Counted from the stretch's first letter, positions 32,580-40,746 are shown. The stretch: DNA of 64,000 nucleotides from Hymenobacter aranciens (GCF_030580865.1 NZ_JAUQSY010000003.1:62001-126000); one strand, 5' to 3'. Notes: generated by a model not told the origin, from the sequence alone. Program-made: numbers and translations.

Positions 32580-32653
32580 GGGCTGCTGGGGCCGGGAAAG
32601 CCGTTGGCGGTTATTTTTAAAGGAAAAGTACTATCAAACGCTAAAAAAGTGCT

Positions 32654-32863
32654 CCAGCTGAGCGTTTCATGTCACCGGCTGAGCGTTTCATGACGCCGGT
32701 TGGGTGTTTGATGTCACCGGCTGAGGGGTTGAAATCTCCGGCGGATTGTTTGAAAACGGCGGCCGGGCGTTTGTTGCCAACGGCTGGGTGTTCGAAGGCG
32801 GCGGCGGGGCGTTCCAGGCCGGCGGCGGTGGCTTTGGGCCCACCGGCAGGCATCTGGCGGCCT
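32654..32863. repeat. 21-bp tandem array, progressively degenerate
   Basis: Ten 21-bp units beginning near CCGGCTGAGCGTTTCATG. Units 1-3 (32654-32716) are alike; later units drift, keeping mainly the C/G-CGG start and the GTTT core. Unlike the array at 26161, units are not palindromic. It sits between convergent gene ends. Confidence 0.8.
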
Positions 32864-32954
32864 ACCCAGTCAGTTGGCGGCGCTGCTGGCGGGCCCCCTG
32901 GCTTCTTGGCGGCGGGTTGGCAGCCCCGGCCCCGTCCGCCGGGGCTGCCCCGCC

Positions 32955-33587
32955 TCAGATGGTGCCCCGCAGGTGCTGGCTGAGCAACTGCGCCCGGCTG
33001 TTGACGTGCAGCTTGCGGTACACGTGCTTGACGTGGGTGCGGATGGTGAGCGTGGCCAGGTCGAGGCGGGTGGCAATTTCCTTGTCCGACAGCCCATCGA
33101 CGATGCCCTGCAGCACCTGCTGCTCGCGGGGCGTGAGCAGGTCGGGGTGGGTGGTGGGGGTGGGCCGGAAGTGGGCCAGCACCTTGCGGCCCACGGCGCG
33201 GCTCATGGGGGCCCCGCCGCGGGCCACCTCCAGCACGGCCTCCTTAAGCTGGGCCAGGGGCGTCGATTTGGTGAGGTAGCCGGTGGCCCCGCAGCACAGG
33301 GCCTGGTAGATGTGCTCAATGTCGTCGTAGGCCGTGAGCATGATAACCTCCAGGGCGGGGTAGCGCTGCTTGAGCAGGGGCAGGGCCTCGGTGCCGCTCA
33401 GGCCGGGCAGGCCAATATCGAGCAGCAGCACCTGCGGCACCAGTGCGTCTTCCAGCTGGGCCAGCAAGTCCTCAATGGAATCGGCCACCAGCAGCCGCCC
33501 GATTTCCTCTGCCTCCGAAAAATACGTGCGAAGCATTTCGGCCGTGAAAACATTGTCTTCGACGATGCCTAATGATAATTTCTGCAT
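32955..33587 (-). CDS. NarL/LuxR-family response regulator
   Basis: A 210-residue protein. The receiver domain (1-~120) has acidic residues in GIVEDN, the phospho-acceptor Asp57 in LLLDIGLPG, Thr/Ala in LTAYDD and Lys107 in GYLTKS. The C-terminal LuxR-type HTH (~150-205) includes LTPREQQVLQGIVDGLSDKE, then IATRLDLATLTIRTHVKHVY. No kinase is directly adjacent, but two PAS histidine kinases lie within 5 kb. Its own promoter carries the CTACC-N8-GGTAG motif found at three neighbouring promoters, so it is the leading candidate for the factor that binds them. Confidence 0.93.
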   Translation of the reverse strand: MQKLSLGIVEDNVFTAEMLRTYFSEAEEIGRLLVADSIEDLLAQLEDALVPQVLLLDIGLPGLSGTEALPLLKQRYPALEVIMLTAYDDIEHIYQALCCGATGYLTKSTPLAQLKEAVLEVARGGAPMSRAVGRKVLAHFRPTPTTHPDLLTPREQQVLQGIVDGLSDKEIATRLDLATLTIRTHVKHVYRKLHVNSRAQLLSQHLRGTI

Positions 33588-33708
33588 GTATTCTCTATTA
33601 TTATAAAAATAAAATAAATCGTAGTAATAATCAGGGCGCTATTCCGCAGCGCCAGCGTCGTATGGCGGCTCAGCCAGCGCTTTGATACGTCCAACTACTG
33701 GCAGTATG

Positions 33709-33766
33709 CAAAAGTAGGGGCGCCTAAAAAACCACTGATACCAAACGCCTACCCTATTTGCGGGTC
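33709..33766 (-). promoter_or_regulatory. Promoter and dyad-type operator of the response regulator gene
   Basis: On the minus strand, CCCGCAAATAGGGTAGGC (ends at 33747) is followed by TTTG and, 32 bp after GGTAG, by a perfect TACTTTTG -7 box at 33716-33709. The core matches the motifs at 33995, 37055 and 39103 at about 15 of 18 positions; the left half-site of the dyad is degenerate here. The predicted leader is about 115 nt. Confidence 0.7.
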
Positions 33767-33994
33767 ATGCCGGCCGGGCGGGCACTGGTAACCTGCCGCG
33801 CCGTGGCCCCGCTCGCCGCCTTGCGCCGGGGCCGGAGCCGGAGCGGCGGCCTCGTCTGCCCGGGCGGGCGTTTGGGGCAGCCGGCTGGCCGGTAATAGCT
33901 TGTGCCGGATAAGGCAGCCGGCCGCCAAAATGATAGTGCGAGCGGCAGCAGGCGTTGCCCGACCCAAAAACAGCCGCGGATAAAACCACCGCGT

Positions 33995-34051
33995 CTACCG
34001 CATTTAAGGTAGGCTTTTTTTGAACGGCCGGCAGCAGCGCCAGTAATTTTG
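33995..34051 (+). promoter_or_regulatory. Promoter with CTACC-N8-GGTAG operator
   Basis: A perfect dyad CTACC-GCATTTAA-GGTAG (33995-34012), then a T-run with TTTG (34019-34022), and 31 bp after the dyad a perfect TAATTTTG -7 box (34044-34051). It drives the small ORF at 34080. Confidence 0.72.
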
Positions 34052-34079
34052 TGTGTTGCCAACCTCTACCTGTCTTGCT

Positions 34080-34211
34080 ATGAAACCTGCTCCTGCGTCC
34101 TCCTTGCCGCCTCCGCTGCCCTCCCAGACGCACCAACAACGGCTTTCGGCCAGGGTGTGGAGCCTGTTTCTGCTGCTACTCCTGACTGTGCTGCTGCTGG
34201 CCCGTTTCTGA
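34080..34211 (+). CDS. Small single-span membrane protein (43 aa)
   Basis: An ATG-to-TGA frame of 43 residues: a Pro/Ser-rich N-terminus (MKPAPASSLPPPLPSQT), a basic stretch (RLSARVW) and a C-terminal hydrophobic helix (SLFLLLLLTVLLLARF). The arrangement suggests an inner-membrane anchor with a cytoplasmic N-terminus. It begins 28 bp after the -7 box of the operator-bearing promoter, which supports it being a real gene. No known family. Confidence 0.5.
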   Translation: MKPAPASSLPPPLPSQTHQQRLSARVWSLFLLLLLTVLLLARF

Positions 34212-34554
34212 GCCCCGCCCTCGCTGCCCGGCACATCATGAGCTGTGCCACGCTGGCATACGGCGGTTCCGGCGCTTTGGCTGAAAACCAGGTGTTGATA
34301 GTAGCTGCTCTGCTATTTGCCAGGTTTTAGGCCCCGCGCCGCTCACGCCCCCTGCCGGCTGCCGCTGCCTGCCTGTAGCCCCTCGGCGCGGGGCCGGCTG
34401 CGCCAAGCCATAGCCACCATAAGTAGGTTACTACGCAGCCCGCCCAGTGGCTGCCGGTCCAGCTGTCGCCCGCCCGGTGCGTTGGCAGTGCCGGGCCGGG
34501 TGGCCTCCTGCTTCTACTTTATTTTCACCACCAACCGCACTAAATTTTCATCCC
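34212..34554. other. 343-bp stretch without a convincing gene
   Basis: GC-rich sequence with short open frames in several phases but no signal, motif or matching start. I see no terminator after the small membrane peptide, so this could be a long spacer or leader joining it to the gene at 34555. Confidence 0.4.
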
Positions 34555-34869
34555 ATGAATGAGTTTCGAATTGTTCAGGTAGAGCCCCTGACGCACCCCC
34601 TGCCCTATGCCGTGGAAGAGCGTCGCAAGGTCTGGTGTTCATTCTGGTCAAGGTGGCAGTTTCTCAAAGAATGGACCGACCTGCCCTGGCGCTGGCGGGT
34701 GCCGCTGCTGAAATTTCAAACGCCCGCCCTGGCCCGGCTGCACATTGATCAGCGCATGGCCCGGCAGGCCGAGCAGCAGCTTTTGCAGGAGCAGAAGAAA
34801 TTGGAGAAGCAGCAGCGCCAGCAGCTCCCCCGGGTGATTGAGGTGCTACGGGTGCCGCAGCCCTGCTAG
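34555..34869 (+). CDS. Hypothetical basic, Trp- and Gln-rich protein (104 aa)
   Basis: 104 residues from the ATG at 34555. Tryptophans cluster in the middle (VWCSFWSRWQFLKEWTDLPW) and a highly charged helix follows (RQAEQQLLQEQKKLEKQQRQ), likely a short coiled coil. No signal peptide. TAAATTTT, a near match to the -7 box, lies just upstream. Function unknown; it sits between the regulator and the RsbQ-like operon. Confidence 0.55.
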   Translation: MNEFRIVQVEPLTHPLPYAVEERRKVWCSFWSRWQFLKEWTDLPWRWRVPLLKFQTPALARLHIDQRMARQAEQQLLQEQKKLEKQQRQQLPRVIEVLRVPQPC

Positions 34870-34934
34870 CGTCTGCGCGGCAGTAGCTTTCCCCGCCGGC
34901 GGCGGCTGAAGCCCGCCTTTTAACAGCAGTTGCG

Positions 34935-34961
34935 TACCTTTTATTATCCATTAGCTGGATA
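34935..34961 (+). promoter_or_regulatory. Near-consensus -7 box and TATCCA-N5-TGGATA dyad
   Basis: TACCTTTT (34935-34942, 7 of 8 matches) is followed by a perfect 6-bp dyad TATCCA-TTAGC-TGGATA (34945-34961) and then, 8 bp later, the ATG of the RsbQ-like gene. A protein bound at the dyad would block transcription or translation start. Confidence 0.45.
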
Positions 34962-34969
34962 ATTCGATT

Positions 34970-35782
34970 ATGAATACTTTGAAGCGGCATCACGTCAGCG
35001 TGTCGGGCACGGGGGGGCAGGCTATGGTATTTGTGCATGGCTTTGGCTGCGACCAGCATATGTGGCGGCTGGTGGCCCCGGCCTTTGAGGCGCAGTACCA
35101 GGTGGTACTGCTTGATTTGGTGGGCGCCGGCGGCTCCGACCTGGCGGCCTACCAGCCGGCGCGCTACGCCACCCTGGCCGCCCATGCCGAAGACGTGTGC
35201 GAAGTGCTCCAGACCCTGCACCTGCACGAGGTCGTGTTTGTGGGCCATTCGGTGAGTGCCATGATTGGGGTGCTGGCGGCCATCCGCGAGCCGGCGCGGT
35301 TTGCCCGGCTCGTGCTGGTGGCGCCTTCGCCCTACTACCTCAACGAAGGCCCCTACACGGGCGGGTTCGAGCCGCACGATATTGACGACCTGCTCGGGGC
35401 AATGGATATTAACTACCTGGGCTGGACGGCCGCGTTTGCGCCCGTAGTGATGGCCAACCCTGACCAGCCCGCGCTGGCCGCTGAGCTGGCTAATAGCTTT
35501 TGCCGCACCAACCCCGACATTGCCCGGCACTTTGCCGACGTCACCTTTCGGAGCGACAACCGCGCCGACCTGCCGCACGTGCGCACCCCTAGCCTGATTC
35601 TGCAGAGCGCGCGCGACCTCATTGCCCCGCTGGCCGTAGGCTACTACATGCACGAGCAGCTGCCCGACAGCGACCTCGTGGTGCTGGATACTACCGGCCA
35701 CTGCCCGCACCTCAGTGCGCCGCAGGCCACCATTGCGGCCATACGCGCCTACCTGCGACCGACCTCCCATCTACCTACATGA
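34970..35782 (+). CDS. RsbQ-like alpha/beta hydrolase
   Basis: A 270-residue cytoplasmic protein that closely follows Bacillus RsbQ: VFVHGFGCDQHMWRLV near the N-terminus, nucleophile Ser94 in VGHSVSAMIG, VAPSPYYLNEGPYTGGFE, acid Asp216 in LQSARDLIAP and His244 in TTGHCPHLS. The triad spacing matches RsbQ (Ser96, Asp219, His247). RsbQ and the plant receptors D14/KAI2 are small-molecule-binding hydrolases; RsbQ acts through the PAS domain of its partner RsbP. Here the next gene, overlapping by 4 bp (ATGA), encodes a PAS histidine kinase, so the hydrolase most likely supplies or senses that kinase's ligand. Confidence 0.9.
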   Translation: MNTLKRHHVSVSGTGGQAMVFVHGFGCDQHMWRLVAPAFEAQYQVVLLDLVGAGGSDLAAYQPARYATLAAHAEDVCEVLQTLHLHEVVFVGHSVSAMIGVLAAIREPARFARLVLVAPSPYYLNEGPYTGGFEPHDIDDLLGAMDINYLGWTAAFAPVVMANPDQPALAAELANSFCRTNPDIARHFADVTFRSDNRADLPHVRTPSLILQSARDLIAPLAVGYYMHEQLPDSDLVVLDTTGHCPHLSAPQATIAAIRAYLRPTSHLPT

Positions 35783-37020
35783 ACGCTGAACCCGAGGACG
35801 GCGCCCCCGCCGGCCACGACCTGCGCCTGACCCAGCAAAACGCCGAAGAGCTATACGAGCAGGCGCCGTGCGGCTACTGTTCCTGCCTGCCCGACGGCAC
35901 GCTGGTGAAGCTCAACCAGACGCTGCTCGACTGGCTGGGCTACACCCGCGAGGAGCTGGTGGCCCGCCAGGGCCTGCAGCAGCTCCTGACCATGGGGGGC
36001 GCGCTGCACTTCGAGCTGCATGGCATGCCGCTGCTGCTGCTGCAGGGCTACGTGCGGGAGCTGAGCTACGAGCTGCGCCGCAAAAACGGCACCACCCAGG
36101 CGGTGCTGCTCAATGCCACCCTGCTGCGCGACACCGACGGCTCGCCGCTGGTGGCGCGCCTCACCATGTTCGACATCACCGCCCGGCGGCAGTACGAGCT
36201 GGAGCTGCTGCAGGCCAAACAGCTGGCCGACAGCCAGCGCGAGCAGCTGGCCCAGGCCAACGCCGCCCTGCTGGAAAATAACAAGCTGCTCACGCGCACC
36301 AACGCCGACCTCGATACCTTCATTTACACGGCCTCGCACGACCTGCGGGCGCCCATCACCAACATCGATGGCCTGCTGACGCTGCTCCACCGCCAGCTGC
36401 CCCCCGAAGTGCGGCAAGCCACGGCCATCGCGCACATTCTGGGTCTGATGAAAACGTCCGTGGACCGCTTCATGGGCACCATTCACCAGCTCACCGATAT
36501 CATCCGGCTGCAGAAGTCGCAGGCCCCGCACGCCGAAACCATCGACCTGGCGGCCCTGCTCGACGACATTTGCCTCGACCTGACGCCGCAGCTCCGCGCC
36601 GCGGCCGTCCAGCTCACGGTAGAGGTAAGCCAGTGCCCCGAGGTGGCCTTCGCACCCAAGCACTTGCGGAGCATCCTGTATAACCTGGTCAGCAATAGCA
36701 TCAAGTACCGGCACCCCGACCGTCCGCCCGCGGTGGTGGTGCGGTGCCGCCGGCACGGTACCACCACCATTCTGGAAGTGGAGGACAATGGCCTGGGAAT
36801 GAGTGCTGCGCAGCAAGGCAAGCTTTTCGGCCTGTTCCAGCGTCTGCATTATCACGTGCAGGGCTCGGGCGTGGGGCTCTACATGGTCAAGCGCATCGTG
36901 GAAAACGCCGGCGGCACCATCACGGTGCAGAGCCAGCCCAACGTGGGGGCTACGTTTACCGTGGCGCTGCCCGCGCAAGCCGTCAGCAGCGAGGAGCCCG
37001 CCCTGCAGCCGCTGGAGTAG
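35779..37020 (+). CDS. PAS-domain sensor histidine kinase
   Basis: A 413-residue soluble kinase with no membrane helix. A PAS domain (~20-140) begins YEQAPCGYCSCLPDGTLVKL; a helical linker (~140-175) with ELELLQAKQLADSQREQL leads to the phospho-acceptor His187 in TASHDLRAPITN; the ATPase domain has LYNLVSNSIKY (N box), EDNGLGM (G1) and GSGVGLYMVKRIVENAGG (G2). It is coupled to the RsbQ-like gene by a 4-bp overlap, so in place of RsbP's phosphatase output this system appears to use phosphorelay. Its response regulator is unknown; the NarL-type regulator at 32955 and the receiver at 38685 are candidates. Confidence 0.92.
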   Translation: MNAEPEDGAPAGHDLRLTQQNAEELYEQAPCGYCSCLPDGTLVKLNQTLLDWLGYTREELVARQGLQQLLTMGGALHFELHGMPLLLLQGYVRELSYELRRKNGTTQAVLLNATLLRDTDGSPLVARLTMFDITARRQYELELLQAKQLADSQREQLAQANAALLENNKLLTRTNADLDTFIYTASHDLRAPITNIDGLLTLLHRQLPPEVRQATAIAHILGLMKTSVDRFMGTIHQLTDIIRLQKSQAPHAETIDLAALLDDICLDLTPQLRAAAVQLTVEVSQCPEVAFAPKHLRSILYNLVSNSIKYRHPDRPPAVVVRCRRHGTTTILEVEDNGLGMSAAQQGKLFGLFQRLHYHVQGSGVGLYMVKRIVENAGGTITVQSQPNVGATFTVALPAQAVSSEEPALQPLE

Positions 37021-37054
37021 CCGGGCGCCGCTGGCCCGTAAAGGTCCCGGCTAC

Positions 37055-37112
37055 CACCCGCATATAGGGTAGGCTATTTGGGGCAGTAGCAGAATTAAAA
37101 GCTGGAATTTTA
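37055..37112 (+). promoter_or_regulatory. CTACC/GGTAG-type operator and weak -7 box upstream of the second kinase
   Basis: ACCCGCATATAGGGTAGGC (37057-37074) matches the shared motif; the left half-site is CACCC, with an additional CTACC four bases upstream (37051). At the same 32-bp distance as at the other sites stands GAATTTTA (37105-37112), 6 of 8 to the TAnnTTTG form. Predicted leader about 100 nt. Confidence 0.6.
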
Positions 37113-37221
37113 CGCTACCATTAGCCGCCTCGGCTGGAGGCCCTTCGATGGTCCGCCATTTATTTCGTGTTATACTTATTGCCAGAAACTGGGTACCACG
37201 CAGCAAGAAACCGAAACAGTA

Positions 37222-38676
37222 ATGACCCAGCACAGCCTAAAGCAACAGCATGCGCAACTCAACGCCCTGTTAGAAAGCATTGATGACGCGTTTGTTGCCC
37301 TGGATAAGACGTGGCGCCTGACGTATATCAACAGCGCCGCCGAGCAGCTGCTCAACATCAGCCGGGAGGGCGCGCTGGGCCAGAGCCTGTGGGATTTCTT
37401 TCCCGAAGCCGGGGGCAGCCTGCAGCAGCGCTACCAGCAGCACTACCAGCAGGCCCTCGATACCGGCCAAACGGTGCGCTTCGATGCGCACTTTGCCAAT
37501 GGAAAGCGTTGGATGGAAGTGAAGGCCCGACCGTTTGCCGGGGGGCTGTCGGTCCAGTTTACGGATATCAGCGCCCGGCTGGCGGCTGACCATCAGCTGC
37601 AAATGCTGGCGCAGGTAGTGCGCGGCATCGACAGCGGCGTCATCATCACCGACGCGCGCGGCCGCACCGAATGGGTGAACGATGCCTTTACCAGGCACAC
37701 CGGCTATACCCTGGCCGAGCTGTTGGGCCGCTCGCCGGGCTCGATGCTGCAAGGGCCCGAAACCGACCCCACCACCGTGGCGCACATTCGCGAGCGCCTG
37801 AAGCGGCAAACTGCGTTTTCAGTTACCATTCTGAATTACAAGAAGTCGGGGCAGAAACTATGGGTGGCGATGGACATCACCCCCATTTTTGATGAGGATG
37901 GGGAGCTGAGGCAGTTTGTGGCCATCCAGCAGAACGTGACCTACCGCAAAGAAATTGAGGCCAGCCAGGCCAAAATAGCCCAGAACCTGTACCGGCATAA
38001 TCGTGACCTGCAGCAGTTTACCTATGTCATCTCGCACAACCTGCGCGCCCCCCTGGCCAATGCGCTGGGGCTGGCCACGGTGCTAACCCGGGTCGACAAA
38101 AACAGTGAAGCCTTCGGCGTCACTCTCACCAACCTGCGCCTGAGCATGGTGCAAGCCGACGCCGTGCTGCAGGACCTGAATACGGTCCTCTCCATTCAGG
38201 ACGAAAAGGATGTGCTGGAAGTGGAGCCGCTGGTGCTGGAAAGCGTTTGTAAGCAAGTGCTTTGCGACCTTAAAGAGTTGCTGCAGCAGTGCCAGGGCCA
38301 GGTCAATATCAGCATTAGCAAGGGCCTGGTCACGCGTGGCAACCGGGCTTACCTCTACAGCATATTTTACAACCTGCTGTCCAATTCCATCAAGTACCGC
38401 GCCGCCGAGCGCAACCTGAAGGTCGACATCACGGCCACTCTGGGCGCGCACGGTGGCCCCACCATTGTTTTTACCGACAATGGCTCGGGTTTCGATATGT
38501 ATAAGGCTGGCTCCGAAGTATTTCAGCTCTATAAGCGCTTTCACACCAACCAGCGTGGGCGCGGCATCGGCCTGTTTCTGGTGAAGGCCCACGTGGAAGC
38601 CATGGGCGGCAAGATTGAGGTAATCAGCGAAGTGAACTTCGGCACCTGTTTCACTATCCACCTCGACCAACAGTAA
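37222..38676 (+). CDS. PAS-PAS sensor histidine kinase
   Basis: A 484-residue soluble kinase. Two PAS domains: ~10-120 (LESIDDAFVALDKTWRLTYI) and ~130-250 (VVRGIDSGVIITDARGRTEW, ending with the PAC-like FVAIQQNVTYRKEIEASQ, a LOV/PAS-type layout). The acceptor is His272 in YVISHNLRAPLANALG; the ATPase domain has FYNLLSNSIKY, FTDNGSGFDM and GRGIGLFLVKAHVEAMGG. The second PAS lacks an obvious NCRFLQ flavin motif, so it is not a LOV domain by that test. A stand-alone receiver follows 8 bp downstream. Confidence 0.92.
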   Translation: MTQHSLKQQHAQLNALLESIDDAFVALDKTWRLTYINSAAEQLLNISREGALGQSLWDFFPEAGGSLQQRYQQHYQQALDTGQTVRFDAHFANGKRWMEVKARPFAGGLSVQFTDISARLAADHQLQMLAQVVRGIDSGVIITDARGRTEWVNDAFTRHTGYTLAELLGRSPGSMLQGPETDPTTVAHIRERLKRQTAFSVTILNYKKSGQKLWVAMDITPIFDEDGELRQFVAIQQNVTYRKEIEASQAKIAQNLYRHNRDLQQFTYVISHNLRAPLANALGLATVLTRVDKNSEAFGVTLTNLRLSMVQADAVLQDLNTVLSIQDEKDVLEVEPLVLESVCKQVLCDLKELLQQCQGQVNISISKGLVTRGNRAYLYSIFYNLLSNSIKYRAAERNLKVDITATLGAHGGPTIVFTDNGSGFDMYKAGSEVFQLYKRFHTNQRGRGIGLFLVKAHVEAMGGKIEVISEVNFGTCFTIHLDQQ

Positions 38677-38684
38677 GCCCTGCT

Positions 38685-39086
38685 ATGCTAGTCTACCTCA
38701 TCGACGAAGACGATATCAGCCTCTATCTCACCGAGCAAACCCTGATTCTGGAGGACTTTGCCCAGCAAATCAGGGCCTTCAGCACGGCCGAAGAAGCCCT
38801 GGCTGCGCTGGTCGCGCAGCTGGCCAGCCACCCGCCACAGGTTATCTTTCTGGACCTGAACATGCCCGTCATGGATGGCTGGGAATTTCTGGCCGCTCTG
38901 GAGCCCTACGCGGCGCAGGTGCTAAGCCAGTGCCGGATATACTTGCTTACGTCGTCGCTGGCCCTGGCCGACACCGCCCGCGCTAACACCCACCAGCTGG
39001 TGAGCGGCATCATCCACAAACCGCTTGATGAAGGAGACCTGCGGGCCATTCGGGCCACGCTAGCGCCGAACCCTGCGTTAAGTTGA
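38685..39086 (+). CDS. Single-domain response regulator (receiver only)
   Basis: 133 residues: acidic pair in LIDEDD (~6-9), phospho-acceptor Asp57 in IFLDLNMPVMDGWEF, Thr/Ser in YLLTSSL and Lys112 in IIHKPLDE. There is no output domain. Starting 8 bp after the PAS-PAS kinase it is the obvious partner, acting as a phosphate shuttle, sink or protein-protein signal. Confidence 0.93.
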   Translation: MLVYLIDEDDISLYLTEQTLILEDFAQQIRAFSTAEEALAALVAQLASHPPQVIFLDLNMPVMDGWEFLAALEPYAAQVLSQCRIYLLTSSLALADTARANTHQLVSGIIHKPLDEGDLRAIRATLAPNPALS

Positions 39087-39102
39087 CGGAAAAGGCAGGC
39101 GA

Positions 39103-39160
39103 CTACCGCATTTAGGGTAGTACTTTTTAGGGATGACCGCGAGGGACAGGGATAATTTTG
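39103..39160 (+). promoter_or_regulatory. Promoter with CTACC-N8-GGTAG operator
   Basis: A perfect dyad CTACC-GCATTTAG-GGTAG (39103-39120) followed 32 bp later by a perfect TAATTTTG -7 box (39153-39160); the exported SBBP-repeat gene starts 24 bp further on. The operator would cover about -62 to -45, an activator-type position. Confidence 0.72.
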
Positions 39161-39184
39161 TGCTAACAATTATCCCTTCTACCT

Positions 39185-40648
39185 ATGAATTCATCCGGTA
39201 CACTTCTGGCGCTCATCTCCAGCCCTCGCCACCTGGAGCCTTTAGGCCGACGCAGCCTCCATTCTATCGGCTTCGGTCAGACTAAAAGCACATTCGCCTA
39301 TTGGATGCTGCTTTGCTGCTGGCTGCTGGCCCTGCCAGCGCGCAGCCAAAGCCCCAACTGGCAATGGGCTGCTCAATCGAACGGCAGCGGCGTGGGCCAG
39401 CTAAAAAGCATGGCTGTGGATGGGGCCGGCAATTCCTACGAAGTAGGATTTTTTACGGGTGCCATTCAGTTTGGCGCTACCTCGCTGGTTAGCCAGGGGC
39501 GTAGCGATGTGTTCGTAGCCAAGCTCTCGCCGGGCGGTAGCTGGGAGTGGGCCGTGGCGGCGGGTAGCGCCGACAGCGACAACGCGACGGGTATAGTAAT
39601 CGATGCGACGGGCCGGATTTTTGTTAGTGGCAGCTTTAGCAGCCAGGCCCGCTTCGGCGCCAGCGTGCTCACCAGCCAAGGCGACATGGATGTGTTTGTG
39701 GCCCAGATAAGTCCGCTGGGCAAATGGCAATGGGCCACGGCGGCTGGCGGACCGGGCCAGGACCGGGCCAGTGCCCTGGCCGTTGGCAGCGCCGGCGACC
39801 TAGTGGTAGGCGGACGGTTTACCGACACGGTCGCTTTCGGCACCAGCCAGCTAGTGAGCAAGGGCAGCAGCGATGCCTTCGTGGCTCGCCTCACGCGCAC
39901 GGGCACGTGGCAATGGGGCATCGGGGCGGGAGGCGAAGAAAATGACGAGGTTAGTGCCTTGGCAGTTAATGCCGCCGGCGACATTTATGCCACCGGTTAT
40001 TTTAGTAATACCGTAGCTTTCGGCAGTAATCTGCTAACCGGGCAGGGGATGGACGATGCCTTCGTGGCCAAGCTGAGCAGCGGCGGGCGGTGGCAATGGG
40101 CCACGGCCGCTACCGCCACCAACACTGCCTACGGCAAAGGGCTGGCGGCGGACCCGGCCGGCGGCGTGTTCGTGACGGGCTCCTTCTGGGGGATGGCACA
40201 GTTCGGGCCTACGAAGCTCAACAGCAATGCCAGCGACGACGGCTTCGTGGCCAAGCTGGACGATACGGGCGCGTGGCAATGGGTGGCTCCCCTGGCCAGC
40301 GACTACCTGGAGAGCATCGTTGGCATTGCGCTCGATAAGACGGGCCGGATTTACATTGCCGGCACCTTTAGCCGCAGCATTCAGGGGGGCGCCTTCCGAC
40401 TTAGCAGCCGCGGCCAGCAGGATGTGTTTGTGGGTTACATTAGCCGGCAGGGCAACTGGCTGGGCCTTACGGCTGGCGGCGGCTCGGGTACGGACGAAAC
40501 CAATGCCATGGCCCTGACGCCGGGCGGTAACGTGTTTGTGGGTGGCGGCTTTAGTAAGCAAGCAATGTTCGGAGCTACGCAGCTACAGTCTGGTACTGCT
40601 GCAACTCAGGTGTGCGTGGGCCGGGCCGCAGTGGGTCCGCAGCCATAA
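39185..40648 (+). CDS. Exported SBBP-repeat beta-propeller protein
   Basis: 487 residues; a long N-terminus precedes a hydrophobic signal (WMLLCCWLLALPARSQS, ~residues 40-56), so an internal ATG at ~39304 could be the real start. The mature protein is about eight ~50-residue repeats, each with a W-Q-W-A... strand, a DVFVAKLS-type strand and a G-N-I-Y-V-T-G-x-F strand with FG, the SBBP/beta-propeller pattern. No T9SS sorting domain is present. Its promoter carries the shared operator, making it the likely effector gene of the signalling island. Confidence 0.8.
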   Translation: MNSSGTLLALISSPRHLEPLGRRSLHSIGFGQTKSTFAYWMLLCCWLLALPARSQSPNWQWAAQSNGSGVGQLKSMAVDGAGNSYEVGFFTGAIQFGATSLVSQGRSDVFVAKLSPGGSWEWAVAAGSADSDNATGIVIDATGRIFVSGSFSSQARFGASVLTSQGDMDVFVAQISPLGKWQWATAAGGPGQDRASALAVGSAGDLVVGGRFTDTVAFGTSQLVSKGSSDAFVARLTRTGTWQWGIGAGGEENDEVSALAVNAAGDIYATGYFSNTVAFGSNLLTGQGMDDAFVAKLSSGGRWQWATAATATNTAYGKGLAADPAGGVFVTGSFWGMAQFGPTKLNSNASDDGFVAKLDDTGAWQWVAPLASDYLESIVGIALDKTGRIYIAGTFSRSIQGGAFRLSSRGQQDVFVGYISRQGNWLGLTAGGGSGTDETNAMALTPGGNVFVGGGFSKQAMFGATQLQSGTAATQVCVGRAAVGPQP

Positions 40649-40746
40649 AGGATTGTCGTTTAGAGTGATTTAAGCTTAACGTCCAAGAGCAGCTGCTGAG
40701 CCGCCAAGGGTGCAGCGTGAATGCAGGAAGGTTGTGAGAGGCATAA

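Noticed and set aside
32669..32983. Plus-strand ORF encoding SPAERFM-like heptads
   Set aside because: Open only because of the 21-bp repeat period; the opposite strand is open too, and no start or signal supports a gene.
33754..34139. Overlapping minus-strand ORFs of about 100-125 codons upstream of the response regulator
   Set aside because: They run through two promoters and operators, have high Arg/Ala shadow composition, and no family.
37600..37980. LOV photoreceptor domain in the PAS-PAS kinase
   Set aside because: No GxNCRFLQ-type flavin cysteine motif; the equivalent stretch reads GRSPGSMLQGPETD, with Ser-Met-Leu-Gln but no Cys.
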